IMG/VR virus record: IMGVR_UViG_3300023184_004984
Coordinates: 1 to 27,046 of that record
Source of the DNA: a virus
Length of the DNA stretch: 27,046 bases
Strand: one strand, 5' to 3'
The translations under genes and the position numbers were made by a program. The notes below the pieces were generated by a model, which did no database searches, was not told the DNA's origin, and was given only the letters and a program-made list of their open reading frames with translations. Within the stretch, counting starts at the first letter, position 1. The number at the start of each line of letters is the position of its first letter. Positions 19,934-27,046 of the stretch are shown piece by piece.

Positions 19934-20230
19934 TTAAACCATTTGGATGTTGGTTGTGCTGGTCATGTATTGGCTGGCAAACTGTTTATCTGAAGTCACT
20001 GCTACAGTAACAGTTGTTTTGCTCAAACCAATGGTCTTGTCTGGACTCACTGTGAACAGGTAAGGCAATAGTCCAGGACCGTTTGGACCCATAGCAATGA
20101 CCATGGGCTTGGTCAATCTGTAGTGTGTGTCAGTCTCTTTGTCTAATCGCGCCACAATCTCCTCACCTGATGTGAGTTTGAGTGTGACCACGTCGCCTTC
20201 AGCAAGACCTTTGTCAATTTCAAGTAGCAT
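19934..20230 (-). CDS. Sm-like fold phage protein (98 aa)
   Basis: 98 residues. GDVVTLKLTSGEEIVARLDK, ETDTHYRLTKPMVIAMGPNG, then LPYLFTVSPDKTIGLSKTTV follow the five-strand pattern of a small Sm/LSm-like barrel, and similar proteins occur in T4-like aquatic phages next to nrd genes. RNA binding has not been shown for these phage members to my knowledge. It overlaps the glutaredoxin stop by 11 bases and is the last gene of the nrd operon. No Cys or catalytic residues stand out. Confidence 0.65.
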   Translation of the reverse strand: MLLEIDKGLAEGDVVTLKLTSGEEIVARLDKETDTHYRLTKPMVIAMGPNGPGLLPYLFTVSPDKTIGLSKTTVTVAVTSDKQFASQYMTSTTNIQMV

Positions 20231-20450
20231 CTGTAAACCTTTTCTTTAATTCTGTAAATCCGCCCACAAGTTCATCATCTAGAAAAATTTGTGGTACTGT
20301 TCGTGCACCTGGCACAGCCGCCAGCAAATCTTCTTTGTCCCAACCGTCGTTGATGTTGCGTTCTTCATATTCAATGCCTTTTAGTTTGAGCAAGGCCTTG
20401 GCTTGATCGCAATAGGGGCATTGATTCTTTGACCATACAATGGCTTTCAT
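20220..20450 (-). CDS. grx: Glutaredoxin
   Basis: 76 residues, the size of small phage and bacterial glutaredoxins. It has the active site CPYC (C11, C14) after MKAIVWSKNQ, the TVPQIF cis-Pro motif at 51-56 and GGFTEL at 63-68, which bind glutathione. It would re-reduce the phage ribonucleotide reductase NrdA through its C-terminal Cys pair. The frame extends to 20531, but AAGGAG lies before the ATG at 20450, which is the true start. Confidence 0.95.
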   Translation of the reverse strand: MKAIVWSKNQCPYCDQAKALLKLKGIEYEERNINDGWDKEDLLAAVPGARTVPQIFLDDELVGGFTELKKRFTDAT

Positions 20451-20469
20451 ATTATTCTCCTTATAGTTG

Positions 20470-20901
20470 TTATTGGTGGTATGTTTTAGCGAAGATGTCT
20501 TTTTTGACCACGCCATAGTCTCCAGGGCCATGACGTACTATATAGTCATTGCCACGAGTGTAATTTAAGGTTTCACCCCATGACGTTTTGACTGCACCGT
20601 TGTGATCTGCCAGTTTGGCTGTTTTTACAATCTTCTTAGGAGTGGCTGTGCCATCTCGGTTGTCATCATACAAACCAGCAAATTTTTCCGGTGGAATAGG
20701 ATACTGTTCGCCATTGGGACCTGTGATGATTTTGTATCCGGCTTGGTACTTCACAGGGCCTTCTAGAGTGTTTATCATACCCGGAGTTTCAGCCGTGGCA
20801 TAGATCACTGGCGAGGCTTTTTTATATGTTTCAAAGCCGCCATCACGAAACCAAGCGTCAGTGAGACCTTGGTCTTCCATTAAGTTAATTAACGTTCTCA
20901 T
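20470..20901 (-). CDS. Conserved-type hypothetical protein of the nrd operon (143 aa)
   Basis: 143 residues. The C-terminal part NYTRGNDYIVRHGPGDYGVV, then KKDIFAKTY, resembles a small domain with a PGDY-V-V pattern found in various phage and bacterial proteins of unknown function. The middle has YKIITGPNGEQYPIPPEKFA. It overlaps the nrdB stop by ATGA and ends 19 bases before glutaredoxin, so it is part of the nrd operon and may relate to nucleotide metabolism. Confidence 0.65.
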   Translation of the reverse strand: MRTLINLMEDQGLTDAWFRDGGFETYKKASPVIYATAETPGMINTLEGPVKYQAGYKIITGPNGEQYPIPPEKFAGLYDDNRDGTATPKKIVKTAKLADHNGAVKTSWGETLNYTRGNDYIVRHGPGDYGVVKKDIFAKTYHQ

Positions 20902-22001
20902 AGTTCAGGTAATTCCTCATAATCAACCTCCCCGTCGAGGACACCAATAACATAGTTAGTTGACTCGTTCTCCTGTAAGGCGGTTTGTTTTTTGCTGGTG
21001 TCCACATGCTTGGTGAACCAAGGTATAGGTGTTGAACGTGGATGATCTTGTGTGTACTTGATGCCAATCTCTTTGAGTGCATTGAATGCTGTAAAGTCCA
21101 CAAAGTCTTTGAGAATGTTTGCATTAAGACCAATCACTGGACCTTTGTTGAACAAGTAGTCAGCCCAGGCTTTTTCTTCACGTATCACGTCCAGGTACAT
21201 TTGGTACACTTCGGTTTCGCACTCGGCTTTGACAGCGGCAAAGCGTGGATCTTCTTTGATGACCTGATTGATCAACCATGCGGTCCACTCTTTGTGCAAC
21301 ATTTCGTCCTGCAGGATCAATGAGATAATGTTGCCGTTGCCAATAAAGATCTTGTTCTCTACCATGGCCAAACTTGTGGCAAAACTTACCATGAAGCGGA
21401 ATGCTTCCAGTGCATAACTTGCGTTCAGTGCCAACCAAATGGCTCGGATATAAGAATCATCCGAAATCAAATCAAACCCCAGTTCCTTCTTGCAATTCAT
21501 TTGATGCAAGTCATCATAATATTTGCCCACGCTCGAGGCCATGTCCACAATCTCTTGTGTGTCATGAATGGTGTTGAACACATCCTTAGGCACGTTGTAG
21601 ATATTACGAATGATGTGACTGTAACTGCGACTGTGGATGTTGGTTTCAAAGAATGTCCAGTTGTAGACTAGTGCTTCTAGTTCAGGAATAGAGATTACAG
21701 GCGTAAAGATTTGACTTGGGCCGCGGCCTTGCAAACTGTCTAGTGCTGTTTGACGTAACAAGTTTGATGTAAAGATATGCTTGACTGTGTCACTAGCATC
21801 TTTGAAGTCTTGTGCATCTTTGGTCAAAGATATTTCTTCTGGTACCCAAAAGAATCCACGTGCTTCTTGCTCGTACTTGACGAGTTTGTTGTACTTGACT
21901 TCTTCAAATCGTTGTACTGTTACAGGACCTGCCGGATCTAGAAACATCTTTCTATTGAGATAATCAGTTTTTGTTTTTAAATTGTATTGTTGTTTGCTCA
22001 T
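20898..22001 (-). CDS. nrdB: Ribonucleotide reductase class Ia, beta subunit
   Basis: 367 residues. Diiron and radical residues by pattern: D88 (LDSLQGR), E119 and H123 (FFETNIHSRSY), radical Tyr Y127, E199 (YALEAFRF), E233 and H236 (QDEMLH). It makes the tyrosyl radical passed to NrdA for reduction of NDPs. The C-terminal tail GEVDYEELPEL is the usual NrdA-docking peptide. One oddity is that E119 and H123 are four residues apart, where the family has E-x-x-H. D88 to E119 and H123 to Y127 have normal spacing. The ribosome site is weak (GGT); the gene follows a 63-codon membrane protein by 7 bases. Confidence 0.95.
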   Translation of the reverse strand: MSKQQYNLKTKTDYLNRKMFLDPAGPVTVQRFEEVKYNKLVKYEQEARGFFWVPEEISLTKDAQDFKDASDTVKHIFTSNLLRQTALDSLQGRGPSQIFTPVISIPELEALVYNWTFFETNIHSRSYSHIIRNIYNVPKDVFNTIHDTQEIVDMASSVGKYYDDLHQMNCKKELGFDLISDDSYIRAIWLALNASYALEAFRFMVSFATSLAMVENKIFIGNGNIISLILQDEMLHKEWTAWLINQVIKEDPRFAAVKAECETEVYQMYLDVIREEKAWADYLFNKGPVIGLNANILKDFVDFTAFNALKEIGIKYTQDHPRSTPIPWFTKHVDTSKKQTALQENESTNYVIGVLDGEVDYEELPEL

Positions 22002-22008
22002 TGTGTTG

Positions 22009-22200
22009 TTACCAGTGTCTAACGGTGTTGGCTATAATAAAGCCACAAGTTATAACATGTATTATAACCCAAAACGTTTTGAAGAACAAGGCTATCCGGG
22101 CCTCTCGCAAGGTCAAGATAGGCACATCCGGACGATCATGATCACTCTCGCCCATCAAGTGCCCAGTGGCCCGGGCCCATATACGTTCAAAACTGTTCAA
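22009..22200 (-). CDS. Small membrane protein between isocitrate lyase and nrdB (63 aa)
   Basis: 63 residues: [20 protein letters not shown], a linker [18 protein letters not shown] and one transmembrane helix [20 protein letters not shown], ending VRHW. The start is TTG and overlaps the isocitrate lyase stop as TTGA. The soluble part is well composed and of the sort found in T4-like aquatic phages beside nrdB; no function is known. It could tether an nrd-related complex to the membrane, which is speculation. Confidence 0.7.
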   Translation of the reverse strand: MNSFERIWARATGHLMGESDHDRPDVPILTLREARIALFFKTFWVIIHVITCGFIIANTVRHW

Positions 22201-23429
22201 TGGAATTGATCCGCTTCGGTTGAATTCCGGTTGGCCACAGTTGATGTGGCTCCTACCGCTTCACTCACAGCATCAAAGTAACTGACGCCAACTTCACGCT
22301 GGTGCTTGACTGTGGTAAAGCCACGCTCTTGTGCCGCAAACTCACGCTGTTGCATTTCTGCATAGCCAGCCATGCCACGTTGCTTGTAGGCTTCAGCCAA
22401 TTCAAAGGTGGCCAAGTTAACTGAATGAAAACCAGCAAGTGTTATGAACTGGAATCGGAACCCCAGTTCGCCCAATTCACGTTGGAATGTTTCACACTCG
22501 TCTTCACTTAAAAACTTACGCCAATTAAAACTAGGGCTACAGTTATAAGCAAGCATTTGGTCCGGAAACTGAGCATGGATAGCATCTGCGAATTTCTTAG
22601 CCTGTGCGATATCAGGTGTGCTAGTTTCAAACCATAAGAGATCAGCGTAAGGGGCATAAGCAAGACCTCGGCTAATACATGCATCAAGACCATTTTTAAA
22701 TTTGTAAAAGCCTTCTTCAGTGCGCTCATTGATAATAAAGTCCCGGTCTAATGGATCATGGTCACTGGTGATCAGTGTGGCTGACTCTGCGTCTGTTCGT
22801 GCCATGATAACTGTGTCTACGTCTGCCACATCTGCAGCCAGTCGTGCGGCATTGAGTGTGCGAATCATTTGCCCTGTTGGAATCAATACCTTACCACCCA
22901 AGTGTCCGCATTTCTTTTCTGAACTCAATTGATCCTCAAAGTGTACGCCTGCGGCACCTGCTTCAATCATAGCCATCATTAGTTCATATGCGTTTAACGC
23001 ACCACCAAAACCCGCTTCAGCATCTGCTACAATTGGAAGGAAGTAATCCGTAGTGTCTGCTGGAATTGCGGCTGTTGCTTCGTATGCCTCTAGTGTTTGG
23101 ATTTGATCAGCACGACGGAAAGCATTGTTGATACCTCGAACAACTTTTGGCACTGAGTCAACTGGATATAAACTTTGATCAGGGTATGTTTGATTGGCTG
23201 TGTTGTTGGCACCAGCCACTTGCCATCCACTCAAGTAAATTGCTTGCAGGCCGGCCTTGGCATGTTGCACAGCCATTTGCCCATTGTAAGCACCCAGTGT
23301 ATTGACGTAGGGTTCATTGGCCAGCAACTCGCGTAGTTTATGTGCTCCACGACGTGCTAGTGTGTGTTCAATTTGTACGCTACCTTGTAGTCGTCGAACT
23401 GTTTCTTGTGTGTAATTGCGTTTTTTCAT
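22197..23429 (-). CDS. aceA: Isocitrate lyase
   Basis: 410 residues, slightly shorter than E. coli AceA (434) but complete. It has [17 protein letters not shown] (135-143) with metal-binding Asp, the catalytic loop [15 protein letters not shown] with C174 (171-185), MARTDAES, and the substrate-binding NCSPSFNW (296-303), followed by ITLAGFHS. The enzyme splits isocitrate into glyoxylate and succinate, bypassing the CO2-releasing part of the TCA cycle. The start at 23429 is set by AAAGGA; the frame reaches 23474 but overlaps the methyltransferase. It lies inside the nrd operon of an evident phage, and its composition is like the other core phage genes rather than the AT-rich insert next to it. 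No malate synthase is in the window. Confidence 0.96.
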   Translation of the reverse strand: MKKRNYTQETVRRLQGSVQIEHTLARRGAHKLRELLANEPYVNTLGAYNGQMAVQHAKAGLQAIYLSGWQVAGANNTANQTYPDQSLYPVDSVPKVVRGINNAFRRADQIQTLEAYEATAAIPADTTDYFLPIVADAEAGFGGALNAYELMMAMIEAGAAGVHFEDQLSSEKKCGHLGGKVLIPTGQMIRTLNAARLAADVADVDTVIMARTDAESATLITSDHDPLDRDFIINERTEEGFYKFKNGLDACISRGLAYAPYADLLWFETSTPDIAQAKKFADAIHAQFPDQMLAYNCSPSFNWRKFLSEDECETFQRELGELGFRFQFITLAGFHSVNLATFELAEAYKQRGMAGYAEMQQREFAAQERGFTTVKHQREVGVSYFDAVSEAVGATSTVANRNSTEADQFH

Positions 23430-23448
23430 TTTTTTCCTTTGTGTAATA

Positions 23449-24117
23449 TTAGATAATTTTTTTATATTGACCATTATTTTTTACAATCTCAATGTAGTAA
23501 ATAAAATTCGATCGTGGTGAATCGAAAAAGTTGTTACTTAAAAACCAATCATTTATTTTAAGTCCTGCACCTTCTATCATATTTTTAAAGGTGTCAGGAC
23601 GCGATCCAGCCAAATTTTCTTGTAATAAAATTATACCATTGTCAGTGAGATGGGATGCAATATTATCAAAAAAGTTTTGATGTATGGACCAATCTTTATC
23701 TAGTATAATTCTATTTCTGTGCCATTCATCATGAATTGATTTAGAAAAATGAGGCGGATTTCCAATCACCAAATCAAATTTTCTGTCAGATGGCATCAAT
23801 GATAAATCTTCTAACAACAATGCTTCCACATTAAAAAGTTGATTTTGATGAGCAGTATTGCGAACACAAGCAATCGCAGGATAATAAATATCACTACACG
23901 TTAACGATTGACATAATCCATGATCTAGTAAATCAAATCCAATAAATGCTGGACCAGAACACCATTCATATGCTGTTTTGAACACTTTTCCTGGGTAGCG
24001 ATTTTTTAATACCTCAGAATAATCAGTTCCAAAAGTAGTGCCGCCGCCATCCATTTCATAGGTATATTCCACAGTAAATTTTGATTTACCGGTAGTATAC
24101 CATGACAATTTTTTCAT
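23449..24117 (-). CDS. SAM-dependent methyltransferase with NPPH motif, AT-rich
   Basis: 222 residues. Motif [15 protein letters not shown] (51-64) for S-adenosylmethionine is followed by an acidic end of strand 2 (TCSDIYYP), VEALLLEDL, and the catalytic NPPH (120-123) in [10 protein letters not shown]. This is the N-P-P-aromatic type used on exocyclic or amide nitrogens (HemK/RsmC/N6-adenine group). Strand IV and the end ([21 protein letters not shown]) complete the fold. The target could be protein Gln, RNA or DNA. Its base composition is AT-richer than nrdA and aceA on either side, suggesting insertion into the operon. Ribosome site AAGGG. Confidence 0.82.
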   Translation of the reverse strand: MKKLSWYTTGKSKFTVEYTYEMDGGGTTFGTDYSEVLKNRYPGKVFKTAYEWCSGPAFIGFDLLDHGLCQSLTCSDIYYPAIACVRNTAHQNQLFNVEALLLEDLSLMPSDRKFDLVIGNPPHFSKSIHDEWHRNRIILDKDWSIHQNFFDNIASHLTDNGIILLQENLAGSRPDTFKNMIEGAGLKINDWFLSNNFFDSPRSNFIYYIEIVKNNGQYKKII

Positions 24118-24127
24118 TCAATTTCCC

Positions 24128-26446
24128 TTAAAGTTTGCATGCTTCACAATCCTCGCCCTCAAGGTCAAAGTCAATAACTTCAAGTGGTGCGGCTTCAGCA
24201 GTTTGTTTACTACCTGCTTTGTTGATCAGGCTGTAGTAGAATGTCTTCAATCCCCAATAATGTGCCTGCATCAAGTTTTTGGCAATCAAAGTGGTTGGTA
24301 CTTTGCGGTCAGGGAAGTGTGCTGGATTGTAGAATGTGTTTGTGCTGATGCTTTGATCAACATAGGCCGCCAACACAGCCGCAGTTTTTAAATATCCTGC
24401 ACAGTCTTTTTGTGCCCACATCATTTGATACCGGTTTTTTAACTTTTGGTACTCAGGCACAACTTGTGTCAGGCTGCCTGCTTTGCTTTCTTTTACTGAG
24501 ATCAGACTCATGGGCATTTCAATGCCATTGGTTGAGTTAATTACCACCGAACTTGACTCTACCGGAGCAATGGCCATCAGTGTGGCATTGCGTACACCAT
24601 AACTGCGCATCTCCGCACGTAGGCCCTCCCAGTTCAGTTCAGGTGTAAAGTCCGTGAGTTCATTGACCCCGGCGCTACGTCTCTCCCAAGGAAAGACACC
24701 TTTACCGTACCAGGTCCGGTCACTATCTTTGCAACGGCCGCGTTCCTTTGCCAGTTCAACCGTAGCCTCTGTAAGGTAGTAGGCTTGGTGTTCCATCCAA
24801 GATTTGACCTCTCCAAGAGCATCTTTATCACCATACGAGAGTCCGCGCTTGGCATGCCAGTAAGCAAGGTTAGTAATGCCGATACCAAGCGGCTGAATTT
24901 CGTCATTCGAGAGTTGACTCTGGATCGATAGGAAGTCTTGGTAGTCGAGTATGTTACATAGACTGCGTTGCAAAATTCTGCAAGCACGACGCATGTCTTC
25001 AGGATTACGGAACGCACCCCAGTTGATGGATCCCAAGGTGCATAGTGCAATGCGACCTGTTGCATCATCCAGTCTTTTAAACGGTTTGGTAGGTAAGAGA
25101 ATTTCACAGCAAAGGTTACTCTGATAAATGGTATGGTATTCAGTATCAAACGGTCCTTGATTCTGAACGTTGTCAATAAACACAAGATAGATGCGTCCTG
25201 TGTCAGTGCGCTCTTTGAGTATGCCTGACTTGAACACTTCTTCAGCACTCATTACTTTGGTACGCAGGTCTTTACGCTTTTCGTATTCCGTATAAAGTTT
25301 TTCAAAGCGTTCAGTGTTAGAGTAGAATGCTTCATAGAGATCGGGTACCTCATTGGGGTCAAAGAAAGTGATATTCTCTTTGTTCTTGAAACGACGCCAA
25401 AAGAAAGCAGACAGAACCACCCCGTAGTCCATATGTCGAACTCTTGTTTCTTCGGTTCCTTGATTGTTCTTGAGAACAATAAGGTCATCGAACTGATGAT
25501 GCCATATGGGATAAAAAACAGTTGCACTTGCATTACGAATACCACCTTGTGAACATGAACGTAAATCACCAAACCACTTCTTTAAAAAAGGAATCATGCC
25601 TGTGTGCATGATCTCGCCACCACGTATGGGTGAACCTAAGGGACGTAGTCTGCCAATCTCCAGGCCAATGCCTGCACGTTTTGACGCATATTTGGCCATC
25701 ATCTCACCTGATGCGAAAATACTATCCAGGTCATCATCACTGCGAATAAGCACACAACTTGAAAACTGCTTTGTAGGAGTACCAAGACCGGCAAGCACAG
25801 GAGTAGCAAGAGTAAACAGACCATCGCTTGCGGCATTATAGTATTCTTTGATGTATCGCATTCTTGCTGTGTTTGGTTCTTCGCTGTGGAACACTGTGGC
25901 GGCGGCGACCATGTATCTGACTTGTGGTGTTTCATAAATTTCCTTGGTGGAGCGATTACGCACAAGATACTTTTCAATTAGTTGTTCCACTGCGGCATAG
26001 GAATACTGTTCGTCTTTCACATGATCAATCATGTCATTCATGCGATTCCAGTCTTCTTCACTATACCACTCCAACAGTTCAGGAGTGTACAAACCCGTGG
26101 CTACGTTTTTCTTTACAATGTCGTACAAGTGTGGAGGATCGTAGGAGCCATACACATCTTTACGCAACATACTCAAACGTTGTTTACCTGCTACATATTG
26201 ATAATTGGTGTGCCCAACATCAGGATTTGATTCTACGTCAATCAAGTCCACTATGGCCCTTAGAGTGATACCGTCAATTTCTGTGGTTGTGATTCCATCA
26301 TAAAAGTGAAGTTGGGCTTTGATTTCAATCATTGATTGGCTTACATCTGCTATGCCTGCGCAAACTTTTGCAATTTGTGCCTGCCATTTTTCCAATGCCA
26401 ATGGCTCGCGAGTTCCATCACGTTTTTGTACTGTTATTTGCTTCAT
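24128..26446 (-). CDS. nrdA: Ribonucleotide reductase class Ia, alpha subunit
   Basis: 772 residues. The N-terminal ATP cone (VQKRDGTREPLALEKW onward, 1-70) gives allosteric on/off control. The active-site Cys pair is C231 (QFSSCVLI) and C469 (IALCTLGS). The thiyl-radical Cys C446 and E448 lie in SNLCCEILLPT, where E. coli has NLCLE. The Tyr pair Y737-Y738 (KTFYY) carries the radical, and the C-terminal shuttle Cys are C767 and C770 (DCEACKL). All catalytic residues are present. The frame runs back to 26542, but the ATG at 26446 overlaps the upstream stop (ATGA) with GGA in front. It is the first enzyme of the nucleotide operon that continues with methyltransferase, aceA, nrdB and glutaredoxin. 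Confidence 0.97.
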   Translation of the reverse strand: MKQITVQKRDGTREPLALEKWQAQIAKVCAGIADVSQSMIEIKAQLHFYDGITTTEIDGITLRAIVDLIDVESNPDVGHTNYQYVAGKQRLSMLRKDVYGSYDPPHLYDIVKKNVATGLYTPELLEWYSEEDWNRMNDMIDHVKDEQYSYAAVEQLIEKYLVRNRSTKEIYETPQVRYMVAAATVFHSEEPNTARMRYIKEYYNAASDGLFTLATPVLAGLGTPTKQFSSCVLIRSDDDLDSIFASGEMMAKYASKRAGIGLEIGRLRPLGSPIRGGEIMHTGMIPFLKKWFGDLRSCSQGGIRNASATVFYPIWHHQFDDLIVLKNNQGTEETRVRHMDYGVVLSAFFWRRFKNKENITFFDPNEVPDLYEAFYSNTERFEKLYTEYEKRKDLRTKVMSAEEVFKSGILKERTDTGRIYLVFIDNVQNQGPFDTEYHTIYQSNLCCEILLPTKPFKRLDDATGRIALCTLGSINWGAFRNPEDMRRACRILQRSLCNILDYQDFLSIQSQLSNDEIQPLGIGITNLAYWHAKRGLSYGDKDALGEVKSWMEHQAYYLTEATVELAKERGRCKDSDRTWYGKGVFPWERRSAGVNELTDFTPELNWEGLRAEMRSYGVRNATLMAIAPVESSSVVINSTNGIEMPMSLISVKESKAGSLTQVVPEYQKLKNRYQMMWAQKDCAGYLKTAAVLAAYVDQSISTNTFYNPAHFPDRKVPTTLIAKNLMQAHYWGLKTFYYSLINKAGSKQTAEAAPLEVIDFDLEGEDCEACKL

Positions 26447-26874
26447 TGTTGTCCGAGTTGTAGTTTTATTTGTTGTTGCGTCACGCTGTGCAGGGGCTTG
26501 ATCAGCCCTGGATTGATATTTAACACCTGTTGTGAGTCCCAATTCAATATATATTTCCTATCCTGGACCAGGACTAAATTACCTTGATCCGATTCAGCCA
26601 ATACTGAATCCTGCAGATCTAGTCGATCCAGCAGAGTTATAGTATACAGCATTCCCAGCCCACGAGCAAGATCACAATAGATATTGTCGCTCAAAAGTTC
26701 CCAGGGATCGGGCCATTTTGCTTGATCGTCCCAGTGCAGATGATAGGCTCGCCAAGGTGCTCTGAACCACCAAGCATTGATTTCGACAACGGCTTGATCT
26801 AAGGATGCATGTTGAACACATTGACGAAGAACGCCCCACGCATGCAGACGTTGTTCAAAGGTAGCGGGCCACAT
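26443..26874 (-). CDS. Conserved-type hypothetical protein, Trp-rich (143 aa)
   Basis: 143 residues: MWPATFEQRLHAWGVLRQCV, then AVVEINAWWFRAPWRAYHLH and WDDQAKWPDPWELLSDNIYC. The combination of WWFRAPW and WPDPW is familiar from T4-like aquatic phages but carries no known function. The ATG overlaps the stop of the upstream fibre-like gene (TGATG), and the stop overlaps the nrdA ATG. This places a hypothetical gene exactly at the border between structural and nucleotide genes. A TTG one codon earlier is the alternative start. Confidence 0.7.
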   Translation of the reverse strand: MWPATFEQRLHAWGVLRQCVQHASLDQAVVEINAWWFRAPWRAYHLHWDDQAKWPDPWELLSDNIYCDLARGLGMLYTITLLDRLDLQDSVLAESDQGNLVLVQDRKYILNWDSQQVLNINPGLIKPLHSVTQQQIKLQLGQQ

Positions 26875-27046
26875 CAAACTTGGAAGTAACTGATGGAGTA
26901 ATAAAGGGTTCCTGTAACACCTGTTGATGTGCTGGTGTAACCAAAAGAAATTGTGCTGGCAGTTTCAGATACATTTATGGTTACCCCAGTTGCTCCGTTT
27001 TGCACAGCATCGGCATCAGTGTAACCGAGCGTGCCACCTGTACCGT
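26874..27046 (-). CDS. C-terminal end of a fibre-like virion protein, cut by window edge
   Basis: The last 56 residues are visible: GTGGTLGYTDADAVQNGATG, then VTINVSETASTISFGYTSTS, ending TLYYSISYFQV. Gly/Thr/Ser-rich alternating beta strands without Lys or Arg are typical of phage fibre or decoration proteins. The gene runs off the right edge. Specific identity cannot be given. Confidence 0.65.
   Translation of the reverse strand, partial: GTGGTLGYTDADAVQNGATGVTINVSETASTISFGYTSTSTGVTGTLYYSISYFQV

Noticed and set aside
19919-19945. ATGGTTT-T-AAACCAT palindrome at the Sm-like gene end
   Set aside because: The one-base centre cannot form a normal hairpin loop and no U-run follows; not called a terminator.
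22034-22075. Several TATAAT-like boxes upstream of nrdB
   Set aside because: They lie in codons of the 63-residue membrane protein, and no acceptable -35 hexamer occurs at 16-18 bases.
1-27046. CRISPR arrays, insertion sequences, attachment sites, integrase
   Set aside because: No regularly spaced direct repeats, terminal inverted repeats with transposase, or recombinase genes were seen on either strand.

Overview
The window reads as part of a large, tightly packed genome of a tailed phage with a contractile tail (T4-like myovirus type) infecting a Gram-negative bacterium. The support is a PAAR tail-spike tip protein next to large beta-rich virion proteins, a T4-gp30-type ATP-dependent DNA ligase, class Ia ribonucleotide reductase (nrdA, nrdB) with a glutaredoxin, one exact T4-type late promoter box (TATAAATA), and start codons that mostly overlap the preceding stop (ATGA, TGATG, TAATG, TTGA). 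A phage-encoded protein with a signal peptide and a C-terminal Phe typical of outer-membrane barrels points to a host with an outer membrane. No integrase, tRNA, CRISPR array or insertion sequence was seen. Nearly all genes are on the minus strand; only two, at 2032-4486, are on the plus strand.

Layout from left to right. 1-2031 (minus): UDP-sugar dehydrogenase, then a 2-oxoglutarate oxygenase-like protein, then an amidinotransferase cut by the left edge. This looks like a small-molecule or glycan-modification operon. 2032-3354 (plus): an AT-rich glycosyltransferase-like gene that looks like a late arrival. 3290-4486: a small unknown gene (minus) and a metallophosphoesterase (plus). 4487-9087 (minus): a protein-quality-control cluster that reads, in transcription order, small ORF, unknown, coiled-coil membrane protein, clpX, ribosomal protein bS21, unknown, Hsp20, clpS. 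A consensus sigma70 promoter at 9168-9197 lies in front of it and a late promoter lies in front of hsp20. 9199-12627: Bax-inhibitor-1/YccA membrane protein and several phage hypotheticals, including two very small genes. 12617-14412: more small genes and the DNA ligase. 14425-16356: small hypotheticals driven by three near-identical strong sigma70-type promoters. 16400-17015: an outer-membrane-type protein with its own terminator. 17094-19712: virion proteins and the PAAR tip. 19687-26446: a nucleotide-metabolism operon (nrdA, methyltransferase, isocitrate lyase, small membrane protein, nrdB, unknown, glutaredoxin, Sm-like protein). 26443-27046: a conserved-looking hypothetical and the end of a fibre-like virion gene.

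Taken together, the phage appears to reshape host metabolism and proteostasis as well as build virions. The nrd genes supply deoxynucleotides. Isocitrate lyase, sitting inside the same operon, could divert carbon into the glyoxylate shunt. ClpX with an intact ClpP-docking loop, plus ClpS, Hsp20 and a YccA-like protein, could redirect host proteolysis. bS21 could alter host ribosomes. The dehydrogenase, glycosyltransferase, amidinotransferase and oxygenase could modify a surface glycan or small metabolite. The cooperation of these parts is inference; the identities of the strong family members are read from motifs.
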